From NCBI GenBank assembly GCA_023228245.1, contig JALOBN010000013.1:1-58132 (forward strand): a stretch of 58,132 nt of DNA, in the 5' to 3' direction. This document shows, piece by piece, positions 41,335 to 49,433 of the stretch. The DNA is from Candidatus Pacearchaeota archaeon (GTDB lineage: Archaea; Nanoarchaeota; Nanoarchaeia; Pacearchaeales; GW2011-AR1). Within the stretch, counting starts at the first letter, position 1. Each line of letters starts with the position of its first letter. The position numbers were made by a program, and so were the translations under genes. A model generated the notes under the pieces. The model had not been told where the DNA came from and ran no database searches. It saw only the letters and a list, made by a program, of their open reading frames with translations.

Positions 41335-42172
41335 AGAAGTTGCTAAACTGATGCCGATGGAGCGACTGTTGTATTGGATTCAGGAGCGAGAGTCAATTAG
41401 GCTTAAGAGAAAAGATGGCAAACCACCACCATGGACTGATGACGAGATACTCAGAAAGTACCGTTTTTGCAACGTGAGGCGTATGGATGACAGAGTCAGT
41501 CAGTGGCTGCTGAACAATTGGTACAAACCAAACTATGGCCATCCAAATATGCTGATTGCTTGTGCTTTGGCTAGACAATTCAATGTTCCAGAGGCTCTGC
41601 ATGCTATCGGATTTCCAAAGGTCTGGAATCCATCAATGGCTGATGAAATTCTAAATGATAGGCACAGTCTAGGTTTAAAGAACTTTAGTGCTGCCTACAT
41701 GATTACAGGAATTTATGGTGGGTCTAAGGTTACTCAAGTTATCTATCGATTCATTATGCCATTAGTCAATGCAGGCATTGTAATAGATACAAGGACAATG
41801 CAGAAGTCATGGACCATGATTCAGGGGATGCCTGGATTCAGATCCTTTCTAGCAGGACAAGTTGTTGCTGATTTACGATGGGCAGTTGAGGGGCAATGGG
41901 CAGATCGTAATACTTGGGCTCCAATGGGTCCAGGATCTCGCAGAGGTATGAATCGTTTGCTTGGTTTGAATCCTAAATCCCCTATGTCTCAAGATCAATT
42001 TGAGAAACATCTTACTTGGTACATAGAGGTTTGCGAATCTAAGCTGCCTTCAGAAGTCTATCGACGGTTGGAAGCAATTGATTGGCAAAATATCCTGTGC
42101 GAAACAGACAAGTTCAGTAGAGTACTGCTAGGAGAGGGAAAACCTAAGCAACTGTACCGCACTACTGAATAG
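41324..42172 (+). CDS. Thymidine-hypermodification helical-domain protein (HMUDK-helical/aGPT-Pplase-like)
   Basis: 282 residues. ERESIRLKRKDGKPPPWTDD, then RFCNVRRMDDRVSQWL (about 46-61) match the helical domain found in phage 5-hydroxymethyl-dU DNA kinases and in the related thymidine pyrophosphorylase clades described by Iyer, Aravind and co-workers. The rest is helical with Trp-rich PMGPGSRRGMN near residue 205. By family it should handle modified uracil in DNA. It is directly followed by a P-loop kinase, so the two may form one kinase made of two chains. Exact activity cannot be told from sequence. Confidence 0.65.
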   Translation: MLIEEVAKLMPMERLLYWIQERESIRLKRKDGKPPPWTDDEILRKYRFCNVRRMDDRVSQWLLNNWYKPNYGHPNMLIACALARQFNVPEALHAIGFPKVWNPSMADEILNDRHSLGLKNFSAAYMITGIYGGSKVTQVIYRFIMPLVNAGIVIDTRTMQKSWTMIQGMPGFRSFLAGQVVADLRWAVEGQWADRNTWAPMGPGSRRGMNRLLGLNPKSPMSQDQFEKHLTWYIEVCESKLPSEVYRRLEAIDWQNILCETDKFSRVLLGEGKPKQLYRTTE

Positions 42173-42182
42173 GGGAGGAATA

Positions 42183-42746
42183 GTGATCATCCAAATCAGA
42201 GGCACTTCAGGTAGCGGCAAAAGTACCGCGATGAGAAAGGTAATGCATCAGCTTAGCGGTAAGTGGTGTGCTGTAAGGATACCAGGACGACAGAAGCCGC
42301 TTTACTATCACCATGACGATATTGCTATCCTAGGACACTACGACAGCCCATGCGGTGGGGGAGACACAATTGGAAGTGCTAGGGCCATTTACGATTTGAT
42401 TCAGGAGCTAACAACTAAGCCCTGTTTCCTATGCCAGAAGCGATTTCATACAATTCTTGTTGAGGGACTGCTCCTCAGCGAAGATGTAAAGTGGAGTAGT
42501 CAGTTAGAGAACCTACGAGTTGTGTTTCTCGTAACCCCGCTAGATCAATGTCTGGAGTGGATTAGCAACCGTAGAAAGTCTGTTGGAAATGAGAAGCCAC
42601 TGAATCCAGCTAACACCACAAACCGAGTAGCCGTTATCGAAAGGGCTAGGCAGAAGCTAGTACAATTAGGGATTCACTGTTGTCGAGCTTCGGCTAGACA
42701 AACCCCTAGATTAATTCAATCTTGGATTAAGGAATATCATGCCTAA
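42183..42746 (+). CDS. P-loop kinase, likely acting on 5-hydroxymethyl-dU in DNA
   Basis: 187 residues from GTG with GGGAGG four bases upstream. IRGTSGSGKSTAM (about 5-17) is Walker A; TILVEGLLLSED carries a Walker B-like acidic strand; GHYDSPCGGGDTI and Cys pairs (CFLCQKRF) are additional. Kinases of this kind in phages ViI and M6 phosphorylate hydroxymethyl groups on DNA before an amino acid is attached. The context (helical partner upstream, radical SAM downstream, overlapping by 8 bases) fits that role. Confidence 0.7.
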   Translation: MIIQIRGTSGSGKSTAMRKVMHQLSGKWCAVRIPGRQKPLYYHHDDIAILGHYDSPCGGGDTIGSARAIYDLIQELTTKPCFLCQKRFHTILVEGLLLSEDVKWSSQLENLRVVFLVTPLDQCLEWISNRRKSVGNEKPLNPANTTNRVAVIERARQKLVQLGIHCCRASARQTPRLIQSWIKEYHA

Positions 42747-44091
42747 GATAGAAGATACAGAAGCTTCGGGATACCGTTACTTCATGAGCGATGAGCCTAG
42801 AGAAAACCTAGGTCCAATCCTGGTAGAAGACGACTCCATACTGGGTAAGGTAAAGGTCCGTGAAGCCAGGATTGGTATGGTAAGAAACGCTTCAGATGCT
42901 AACCGCAAGGCAGTTAAGGTTTACCTCAATCCTCTGCCCCATGTACGAATCGAGAATGCTAAGCCTTTGCAGGGTTGGTACAAATCAAAGCACGAACCAG
43001 GATCTATTCGCCCTAGACCCTGTTACACGGAAGCACTACTAACTGAACCTTACGGAGGAAGCTGTCCCATTCGCTGCCGTTTTTGCTACGTGAATTCAGG
43101 AGTAAGGGGTTATCGGGGAACGGGGCTGACTGTAGTACCATTCAAATACGGGGAGCAGATTAAGAAGCAATTGTCTCAACTGCGAAGGGGATCGGCAGGA
43201 TACATCACCCCCTTTCACGAACCGTTCAACCCTCTGGAGAAGTTCTATCACAATACTCAACAAGCAGCTGAAGCCTTTACAGAAGTTGGATTGCCGATAT
43301 TCTTCCTCAGCCGTCTGAACTATCCTGACTGGGCTATCGAGTTGTTGAAGCAGAACAAGTATAGCTACGCTCAGAAGTCTATCAATACCAGTGATCCAAG
43401 TGACTGGAAGAAGTTGTCTCCAGGGGCTCCCCCGCTAGATCAACAGTATGCTGATATTCGTAGAATCAGTGATAGCAGAATCTACGTATCTATCCAAGTC
43501 AATTCAGTAATTCCCGGAGTTACTTCTAATGAGCAGGTTGTTGAGTTGTTTAGGCAGTTGGCTAATGCTGGAGCCAACCATGTAATCGTTAAGTTTGTAG
43601 AGTGTGCCTACAGTTGGGTATCAGCGATGGTAGCCCGGATGGTTGAAAGCTTTGGAGATCGGGGAAACAAGTTTGCAGAACTGCTAACCCAAAACATCGG
43701 TGGAGAGAAGACGATTGATGAAGGTTATCGACGAAAGGCCCACGCTCTGTTTCGTCGCGAAGCCACGAAGCTTGGGCTTACCTATGCCATGTGCTATGAG
43801 TATGGTTGGGATTGCGATGATGACGGAAAAGTCCTAAGCAAGACAGGAGTTAGCCTAGGGCCAACCTACACGACATCAGATCAATGCCACGGACGAAGGG
43901 TGCCAGTATTCACCAGAAACTCTGCTGAAGAGAGATTCAAAGAGATCAAGGTTTGTCCGCCCTCTGGATGCCTATACTGCGCTGACGATAATAACGGAGT
44001 CCCGCGTTGCAAAGACCAACTGATGGGTGAAGCAACCGCCTTACGATTACCTGCTATGAAGAAGCCTATTCAGATTCCAGAGAAGAAGTAA
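42739..44091 (+). CDS. Radical SAM enzyme
   Basis: 450 residues. CPIRCRFCYVNSGVRGY (Cys109, 113, 116) is the C-x3-C-x2-C iron-sulfur motif. AGYITPFHEPFNP, IFFLSRLNYP and YVSIQVNSVIP are typical barrel strands. C-terminal CPPSGCLYCADDNNGVPRC may hold a second cluster. Resembles DNA-photolyase-like radical SAM proteins. In M6-like phages a radical SAM isomerase rearranges the glycine-thymidine adduct from N- to C-linked; that is the proposed role. The stop overlaps the next ATG. Confidence 0.8.
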   Translation: MPKIEDTEASGYRYFMSDEPRENLGPILVEDDSILGKVKVREARIGMVRNASDANRKAVKVYLNPLPHVRIENAKPLQGWYKSKHEPGSIRPRPCYTEALLTEPYGGSCPIRCRFCYVNSGVRGYRGTGLTVVPFKYGEQIKKQLSQLRRGSAGYITPFHEPFNPLEKFYHNTQQAAEAFTEVGLPIFFLSRLNYPDWAIELLKQNKYSYAQKSINTSDPSDWKKLSPGAPPLDQQYADIRRISDSRIYVSIQVNSVIPGVTSNEQVVELFRQLANAGANHVIVKFVECAYSWVSAMVARMVESFGDRGNKFAELLTQNIGGEKTIDEGYRRKAHALFRREATKLGLTYAMCYEYGWDCDDDGKVLSKTGVSLGPTYTTSDQCHGRRVPVFTRNSAEERFKEIKVCPPSGCLYCADDNNGVPRCKDQLMGEATALRLPAMKKPIQIPEKK

Positions 44092-44906
44092 TGAACAAAT
44101 CTAAGTCTCGACTGAATCTGGTGGAGTTCAGCAGGCAGCTGATTATCACGGAGGATTTAGACCCGCTCTACATAGCCTTATGGAAAGCAAAGCTAACGAA
44201 AGGCCAATTGTGTCGCTGGCTGGTAACCTACTGGTGTTACTACCACGCAGGATTGTGCTGCTGGGCTTCAGAACACGGAGAGTGGGACACCTTAGACAAG
44301 ATCGCTAGAGGCGGAACAGACTATCCCCGAGGTACAGAGCGCAGGCATTTCAGAGGAGATTTAGCAATCAAGGCAGTAGCTAAACTGAGAGGGCAATTTA
44401 GTTGTGCCGAGGAGATGGTAGACTGGATCGCTGCTGGTGGTCCCCGAGCTGTCGGAGTCATGAATAGGGTAAAATCCCTCTATGGATTCGGGGAATGGAT
44501 TGCTGGTAAAGTCCCTGATATGCTAGAGCGACTAGGGCTAGCAAAAATCAAGTTTGTTGAAGACGACGTTGACTACATGTTCTCTTCTCCGAAGAAAGGC
44601 GCTGAAGAGGTTTACGCTAGACGCCACGCTGGAGATTCTGACGGAAACGAGCATCAACGCCTATTGTGGTCTCACCGTTACTTGATTCGGCATTTGTCTG
44701 ATCTGAAAGCCCCACCACAATATGAACGTGGAATCAATGTGCAGGAAACAGAGACCTGTTTTTGTAAGGTCTATGCCCACTGGAACGGGCATTATCCGAT
44801 AGGCAAAGATTCGCACGAAATTCGTCTAGGATTGCTTCGGTACGGCCAGTGGGCAACTAGCCGTAAACTGCTTAAGGGCTTGCCTACGATGCAAGGAGGG
44901 GCTTAG
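44091..44906 (+). CDS. Amino-acid:DNA transferase-like protein
   Basis: 271 residues. All-helical, with WLVTYWCYYHAG, PRGTERRHFRGD (about 79-90) and GFGEWIAGKVPDMLERLG, which match the DNA-glycosylase-like helical proteins grouped as amino-acid:DNA transferases (AADT) or aGPT-Pplase, involved in thymidine hypermodification. Proposed role: join an amino acid to the phosphorylated hydroxymethyl-uracil in DNA. Distinct from the helical protein at 41324. One base overlaps the radical SAM gene; gap of one base to the PLP gene. Confidence 0.6.
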   Translation: MNKSKSRLNLVEFSRQLIITEDLDPLYIALWKAKLTKGQLCRWLVTYWCYYHAGLCCWASEHGEWDTLDKIARGGTDYPRGTERRHFRGDLAIKAVAKLRGQFSCAEEMVDWIAAGGPRAVGVMNRVKSLYGFGEWIAGKVPDMLERLGLAKIKFVEDDVDYMFSSPKKGAEEVYARRHAGDSDGNEHQRLLWSHRYLIRHLSDLKAPPQYERGINVQETETCFCKVYAHWNGHYPIGKDSHEIRLGLLRYGQWATSRKLLKGLPTMQGGA

Positions 44907-44907
44907 G

Positions 44908-45735
44908 ATGGGTATTAGCGTGGGTAGGCTAATTGCCGGGGGCATGCTGCTAGAGAATACCCCACTGGAGGACTATACCAAGGAGTTTGGGCTATGGGTA
45001 AAGCGGGAAGACCTGTCTTGCCCCAATCCTGGCCCTCACTTCAGCAAGACAAGAGGAGTCTATGCAAGGATCAAATCCAGGCCAGAGAAGATCATTGGGG
45101 CTCTCGACACCTACCATAGCCAAGCAGGCCATGCTGTAGCGAGGGCTTGTCAGGTACTGGGTAAGCAGTGTATCAACTACTATCCTGAGTACAAGTACGA
45201 GCCTGGTCCAAGAAAGCCTCAGTTGAGAGCGAAGGCATTAGGGGCTAGACTCGTTGGGTTGCCGGCAGGAAGATCAGCAATTCTGTTTCATCAAGCTAAG
45301 AATCTGTGTGAAGCAGAGTCAGGCTATATGATGCCTAATGCTCTGAAACTAGAGGAATCAATAGCCGAAACAGCCAAGGAGGTTCCTAGCCAACCATTTC
45401 AATGCGTGATTATCCCAGCGAGTAGTGGGACAATTGCTGCTGGAGTGATTCGAGGGCTTTACCGCCGCAAGCTAGTTCCGAAGTTGTTTATCATCCACCT
45501 TGGGTACAGTCGGTCTCACGAAGCAGTTTTGGAATACCTAGAGTCAGCTTCTGGAATTGCTGGAGTCAATATCGAATTGGTGGATGAGGGTTACGCCTAC
45601 AAGGATCAAGCGAGAAAGGGAGAGATTCCATTATGGCCTTGCAATACTTACTATGACCTCAAGGCTTTCCGGTGGTGGATGAGCAACCGCGATGATTACG
45701 GATACAACCAAGTCCTGTTTTGGAACATAGGGTAA
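44908..45735 (+). CDS. Fold-type II PLP enzyme
   Basis: 275 residues, slightly short. VKREDLS, then HFSKTRGVYARI gives the PLP lysine (Lys47) in the pattern of cysteine synthase/ACC-deaminase relatives. YHSQAGHAVARACQVLG is the phosphate-side loop and IIPASSGTIAAG the second Gly-rich loop. In hypermodification loci PLP enzymes decarboxylate or rearrange the amino-acid adduct on DNA. Placement after the transferase-like gene fits; free-amino-acid chemistry cannot be excluded. Confidence 0.75.
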   Translation: MGISVGRLIAGGMLLENTPLEDYTKEFGLWVKREDLSCPNPGPHFSKTRGVYARIKSRPEKIIGALDTYHSQAGHAVARACQVLGKQCINYYPEYKYEPGPRKPQLRAKALGARLVGLPAGRSAILFHQAKNLCEAESGYMMPNALKLEESIAETAKEVPSQPFQCVIIPASSGTIAAGVIRGLYRRKLVPKLFIIHLGYSRSHEAVLEYLESASGIAGVNIELVDEGYAYKDQARKGEIPLWPCNTYYDLKAFRWWMSNRDDYGYNQVLFWNIG

Positions 45736-45739
45736 CTGT

Positions 45740-46297
45740 ATGATGAATCAAGACACTCCTGCTATCAATATTCGCTCTAAAGACTTAGCCCAGAACGCAT
45801 TGGCTCTGAGAGAGCTACTGGGAAATATCAATCCAACAGAAGTGAATCGCGTTTGCGATATACGTTATGGGTTGGGGGGATGGGCTCAAGTAGTAATGAG
45901 TCGATTTCCGAATGCTAGAATGATTGGTTACGAGCAGGACCAACAAACCGCCGATATGTCCTGGAAGTCAGGTAGGGTGGATTTGCGTGTAGAGAGATGG
46001 AAGCCGAACGGTAAGAAACCGCCAGACTTATTGCTAGCTGATTTCAATACAGTAACAGTATTGAAGCGAGAGTTGTGTGATGAGGCCGCTCAGGTAGGGG
46101 CTAGGTATTTTGTGTTTACCGACGTAGCTTGTAGTTACTTACATTTGAATTGGCAGGCCTACAATCTGAGTTCACCCGATTTGGACGAATACTGGAGCAA
46201 ATTCAGAGTCTCGGGATACCAGTTAGTGGCTTTCTCGAAAAAGCATCACTCGGCTAGTACGGCTTTGTATCTACGAAACGAAATCCCCCGCCGTTAA
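45740..46297 (+). CDS. Methyltransferase-like Rossmann protein
   Basis: 185 residues. VCDIRYGLGGWAQVVM resembles SAM motif I, GYEQDQQTADMS the acidic loop, and DLLLADFNTVT motif IV. Probably a class I methyltransferase lacking a standard catalytic motif that I can identify. Last gene of the hypermodification operon; may modify the added group. The stop lies inside a terminator-like hairpin. Confidence 0.55.
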   Translation: MMNQDTPAINIRSKDLAQNALALRELLGNINPTEVNRVCDIRYGLGGWAQVVMSRFPNARMIGYEQDQQTADMSWKSGRVDLRVERWKPNGKKPPDLLLADFNTVTVLKRELCDEAAQVGARYFVFTDVACSYLHLNWQAYNLSSPDLDEYWSKFRVSGYQLVAFSKKHHSASTALYLRNEIPRR

Positions 46298-46306
46298 GCG
46301 GGGGAT
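46283..46306. terminator. Bidirectional terminator-like hairpin
   Basis: ATCCCCCGC-CGTTAA-GCGGGGGAT, 9 perfect pairs with a six-base loop, placed at the end of the hypermodification operon and facing the end of a convergent minus-strand gene. No strong T-run. Confidence 0.65.
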
Positions 46307-46338
46307 AAAGGGAGATTCGGGATTCTGAACTGAGGCGA

Positions 46339-46806
46339 CTACAGCTTGGCAGCGACGGCCTTGCCCTTTGCCGTAATCGAGTAGACGATGACGCTGCGGC
46401 CATCCCGATCCTCATCCACGTGCTTCACCAATCCTAATGACACGAGACTCGGGAAATGCTTGACGTCGTTAGACTCGCGGGTGGCGTCATCCCAACTGCC
46501 CAGGTACTCGACGCAGGTAGCGACATCCACGGGGGCTTTTTCGGAAACCTCAGCCCGGGTGAGGGGCTTGTTGGCCTTCGCGAGAGTTTTGAGGATGCGG
46601 ATCTGCGGCTTGCGCAGCCCTTCCTTCTTCTCGCGGGGAGCCTTCTCCGTCTTGGGGGCCTTTGCCGAGGGCTTGGACGACTTCGCCTTACCCTTCGCGG
46701 GATCCTTGACGGCCTTCTTGGTACGAGAGGCCCGCTTTGCCTTGGCGACCTTGGGCTCAACGGCAGTTTCGGTGACGGAGGATTCGGGGGTGGTTTCGGG
46801 CGACAT
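46339..46806 (-). CDS. Winged-helix protein with basic histone-like tail
   Basis: 155 residues. Residues 1-65 are Lys/Ala/Pro-rich (KSSKPSAKAPKTEKAPREKK). Residues 68-155 form a winged-helix: QIRILKTLAKANKPLTRAEV, then VEYLGSWDDATRESN and HFPSLVSLGLVKHVDEDRDG. I recall relatives in planctomycete chromosomes. Codon use is much more GC-rich (gc-rich third positions) than neighbours, so recent gain from a host is likely. Could be a nucleoid or regulatory protein. Read from its own promoter. Confidence 0.7.
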   Translation of the reverse strand: MSPETTPESSVTETAVEPKVAKAKRASRTKKAVKDPAKGKAKSSKPSAKAPKTEKAPREKKEGLRKPQIRILKTLAKANKPLTRAEVSEKAPVDVATCVEYLGSWDDATRESNDVKHFPSLVSLGLVKHVDEDRDGRSVIVYSITAKGKAVAAKL

Positions 46807-46891
46807 GGTATGCTCCTAGTGCTTACCGTTTTGGTTTGGCTAGCCGAGAGGTAAGTGCCTCAGTTGGCCTTAGACTTCAGTCTACAACCTT

Positions 46892-46919
46892 AGTATACCT
46901 AATTGACGTCTGAAGTCAA
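46892..46919 (-). promoter_or_regulatory. Sigma70-type promoter for the winged-helix gene
   Basis: On the minus strand TTGACT and TATACT are 16 bases apart, with AATTAGG before the -10, about 86 bases upstream of the gene. An inverted repeat (GACTTCAG at 46873, CTGAAGTC at 46910) flanks it and could be an operator. Confidence 0.65.
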
Positions 46920-46988
46920 GGGGTCGCAGCTTGATTTTCACAATATTTTCTGTGTGTTTCGTAACCAGTTGAGGAATAAGGACTTAGG

Positions 46989-47558
46989 ATGCCAGCCAAA
47001 TTGACCATTCTGCTGGATATGGATGAAGTACTGACGGATTTTGTAGGTGCCGCCTTGCGGGAACATGGCTGGACCAGGCACCGATTGGAGAAGGTGTGGA
47101 CGCCAGGTACATGGTCCATAGTCGAGCCGATGGAAATGACCCAAGAACAATTCTGGCGTCCCATCAAAGCGGCAGGTACTGACTTTTGGGCACACATGGG
47201 GCAGACGGTGTGGTCTGATCTGATGTTGGATTTGGCTGACAAGCTTGGACCATGGTTGATCGTCACGTCGCCTAGCGTTTGTGCTGCGGCTGGAACTGGG
47301 AAGATCCGTTGGATGCAGAACAAATTCGGTGCTGACTTTGACCGTTACATCATCACCCCACGCAAGACAGCCTTAGTCAGACCGGATTACATTCTGATTG
47401 ATGACAGAGAAGAAACAGTTCAGGCGTTTACCAAAGCTGGCGGTAGGGGAATTGTGTTTCCCTGTCGTCACAACTCGTTGCACTTACAAAGCGATAACCC
47501 CTTGGATTACGTTTACCGTTGTTATGTAGAGGAGTCCCGTCATGCACTTTCGTTTTAG
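46989..47558 (+). CDS. HAD-family 5'(3')-deoxyribonucleotidase
   Basis: 189 residues with AAGGA upstream. ILLDMDEVLTDFVGAALRE has the nucleophile Asp and Asp+2 of the HAD active site; LIVTSPSV the Ser/Thr site; YILIDDREETVQAF the final Asp pair. NT5C-type enzymes of this form remove phosphate from dUMP or dTMP. Its 3' end overlaps the thymidylate-synthase homologue by 17 bases. Phages with modified uracil often destroy dTMP; this gene would do so. Confidence 0.75.
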   Translation: MPAKLTILLDMDEVLTDFVGAALREHGWTRHRLEKVWTPGTWSIVEPMEMTQEQFWRPIKAAGTDFWAHMGQTVWSDLMLDLADKLGPWLIVTSPSVCAAAGTGKIRWMQNKFGADFDRYIITPRKTALVRPDYILIDDREETVQAFTKAGGRGIVFPCRHNSLHLQSDNPLDYVYRCYVEESRHALSF

Positions 47559-48825
47559 GAATGTCAACGCTGCGTTTGCCAGCTTGGTAAGACAGATTCA
47601 CAACCGAGAGATTCCAGTTAGGGAGAGCCCTAGTCGTGCTGGCCCAGTGTTGATGGTTGAAGAGCCAGTCACCATTACGTACACTCACCCTCGTGAGCGA
47701 GTCCTATTCAACAAAGAAAGAGACTGTAATGTTTTCTTTCATTTATTTGAAAGCCTCTGGATGTTGGCTGGTCGCAATGATGTTGCACCACTGGCTTACT
47801 ACAACAGCCAGATTGCTGACATTGCCAGTGATGACGGTAAGACTTTTAACGGAGCCTATGGCTACCGTTGGCGTAGGCATGGACACCAAGGCCATTGCCG
47901 AACTGACGCTGGAGTTTGGGTTGACCAACTAGCAATTATCATCGACCAACTACGTAGGAAGCCTGAGTCACGTCGTTGTGTGCTGCAAATGTGGAACGTC
48001 GAAGATGACTTGCTGAAGATTGATGAAACGAAAGATTGTTGCTGCAACCTGTCTGTGATGTTTTCTATCAGAACTAACCATGACTCGCAAGACAGTGGTG
48101 GAGTAACTCCGTGGGGAGCCAGTATCGACGTTCCAGCAGACTACAAATTCTTAGACATGACGGTTTGCAACCGCTCGAATGATTTGATCTGGGGAACCTT
48201 GGGAACGAACGTAGTTACCTTTTCTGTATTACAGGAGTACGTAGCTAACTGCTTGGGAGTTGAGGTAGGATTCTACAATCAGTTTTCCAATAACTTGCAT
48301 TGCTACACCGAGCGATGGGAACCAGAGAAGTGGTTAGCTGAGTATCGACCGTTGATGCTATGCTCTAATTGCCATCCAGACTATAAAAAGCACGATCTTG
48401 TGTTATTGTTAAAGCGGCCTTGCTATCGTTGCGGAAAAAACAGCGTAGATTTGCAAGTATTAAGCTCAAGCCACGGAGAGCACCCAGGAGCAGATCCATA
48501 TGAAACTCAAGATTTGCTTTTCAATAACTCTATTCCATTGGTTCAAGACCAAGCTAGGTTTGATAAGGAGTGTGCTGCATTCATTGACTGCATTGATGGA
48601 GACTTCCAAGAGCCATTCCTGCGTGACGTGGCTCAGCCGATGATGGCTGCATTTCGTCGGCACAAGCGTCGCAGCTACCGCGACAACGAGGGAGCCTTGA
48701 ACCTAATCGAGCGAGTAAGGGCAGACGACTGGAAGATTGCTGGGCGTAACTGGCTGCTCAAGCGTTGCGAAGCTTGGGAGAAGAAGGGAATGCCCGGCTA
48801 TGGTATGCAACAGGAGACAACCTAA
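47542..48825 (+). CDS. Thymidylate synthase-family protein, probable dUMP hydroxymethylase
   Basis: 427 residues, longer than ThyA (about 265). AYGYRWRRHG (105-114), SRRCVLQMWN (143-152), KDCCCNLSVMF (catalytic Cys within 166-168), NRSNDLIWGTLGTNVV (210-225) and SNNLHCYTERWE follow ThyA order. An insert of about 30 residues follows the Cys region, and the C-terminal 170 residues include two C-x2-C pairs (CSNCHPDYKK, CYRCGKN), i.e. a zinc module absent from ThyA. Probably makes hydroxymethyl-dUMP, but ordinary dTMP synthesis cannot be excluded. Confidence 0.75.
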   Translation: MHFRFRNVNAAFASLVRQIHNREIPVRESPSRAGPVLMVEEPVTITYTHPRERVLFNKERDCNVFFHLFESLWMLAGRNDVAPLAYYNSQIADIASDDGKTFNGAYGYRWRRHGHQGHCRTDAGVWVDQLAIIIDQLRRKPESRRCVLQMWNVEDDLLKIDETKDCCCNLSVMFSIRTNHDSQDSGGVTPWGASIDVPADYKFLDMTVCNRSNDLIWGTLGTNVVTFSVLQEYVANCLGVEVGFYNQFSNNLHCYTERWEPEKWLAEYRPLMLCSNCHPDYKKHDLVLLLKRPCYRCGKNSVDLQVLSSSHGEHPGADPYETQDLLFNNSIPLVQDQARFDKECAAFIDCIDGDFQEPFLRDVAQPMMAAFRRHKRRSYRDNEGALNLIERVRADDWKIAGRNWLLKRCEAWEKKGMPGYGMQQETT

Positions 48826-49385
48826 TGGTGGAATCAGTATTGACAAAGTCTGATTTCGTTAGGCGTTATCAGTTAGGTGAGTTCGGCAACCACTCACCAA
48901 CGTGGGCTAGGGTAGAAGACTTTCTTGCTGAACACCCATTGGGTGATGGACAAAAGTACCACTTACGCAATAGAGTTACTGGTGGGGCTACGTGGTATAA
49001 TATAGATGAAGATGGGGTAGAATTTGCCTTCTATGACTTGCTAAATAGTGGGGTCAAGTCAGAGAGTCTCTATCTTAGTGCAATGGCACCCACGGAGTTA
49101 ACGCTGATACAGGGCGAAGTGGTGCGTGCGCCTTGGGGTCTTTACCTGTACTACACCCAGGTAGCGAAACCAATGCGTGACGCTTTGGCTGAGAAGGCAG
49201 AGTCTGTTAGTGGGTTGACGGCACTGATGTTGTTGAAGCGGTACTTGTGCCAGCGTAGTTATGAGTGGTTGGAATACCTGCTGGATGAGTATCCTGGACA
49301 CGCTGTAGAATTTTCTACGTACGGAAAATGCTGGGGTACAGTACCGGGGATGAATACAGTTTTCTGGGAGATTAGGCAGTACTGA
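48825..49385 (+). CDS. Hypothetical protein
   Basis: 186 residues from an ATG overlapping the previous stop (TAATG). Tyr/Leu-rich, alpha/beta, with no clear motif; the end has WGTVPGMNTVFWEIRQY. Function unknown; likely in the same operon as the thymidylate-synthase homologue. Confidence 0.5.
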   Translation: MVESVLTKSDFVRRYQLGEFGNHSPTWARVEDFLAEHPLGDGQKYHLRNRVTGGATWYNIDEDGVEFAFYDLLNSGVKSESLYLSAMAPTELTLIQGEVVRAPWGLYLYYTQVAKPMRDALAEKAESVSGLTALMLLKRYLCQRSYEWLEYLLDEYPGHAVEFSTYGKCWGTVPGMNTVFWEIRQY

Positions 49386-49433
49386 TTGGTGGTTGACTAG
49401 GGAGCATGACAACGTAGAGGTTGAGAGGGTGAT

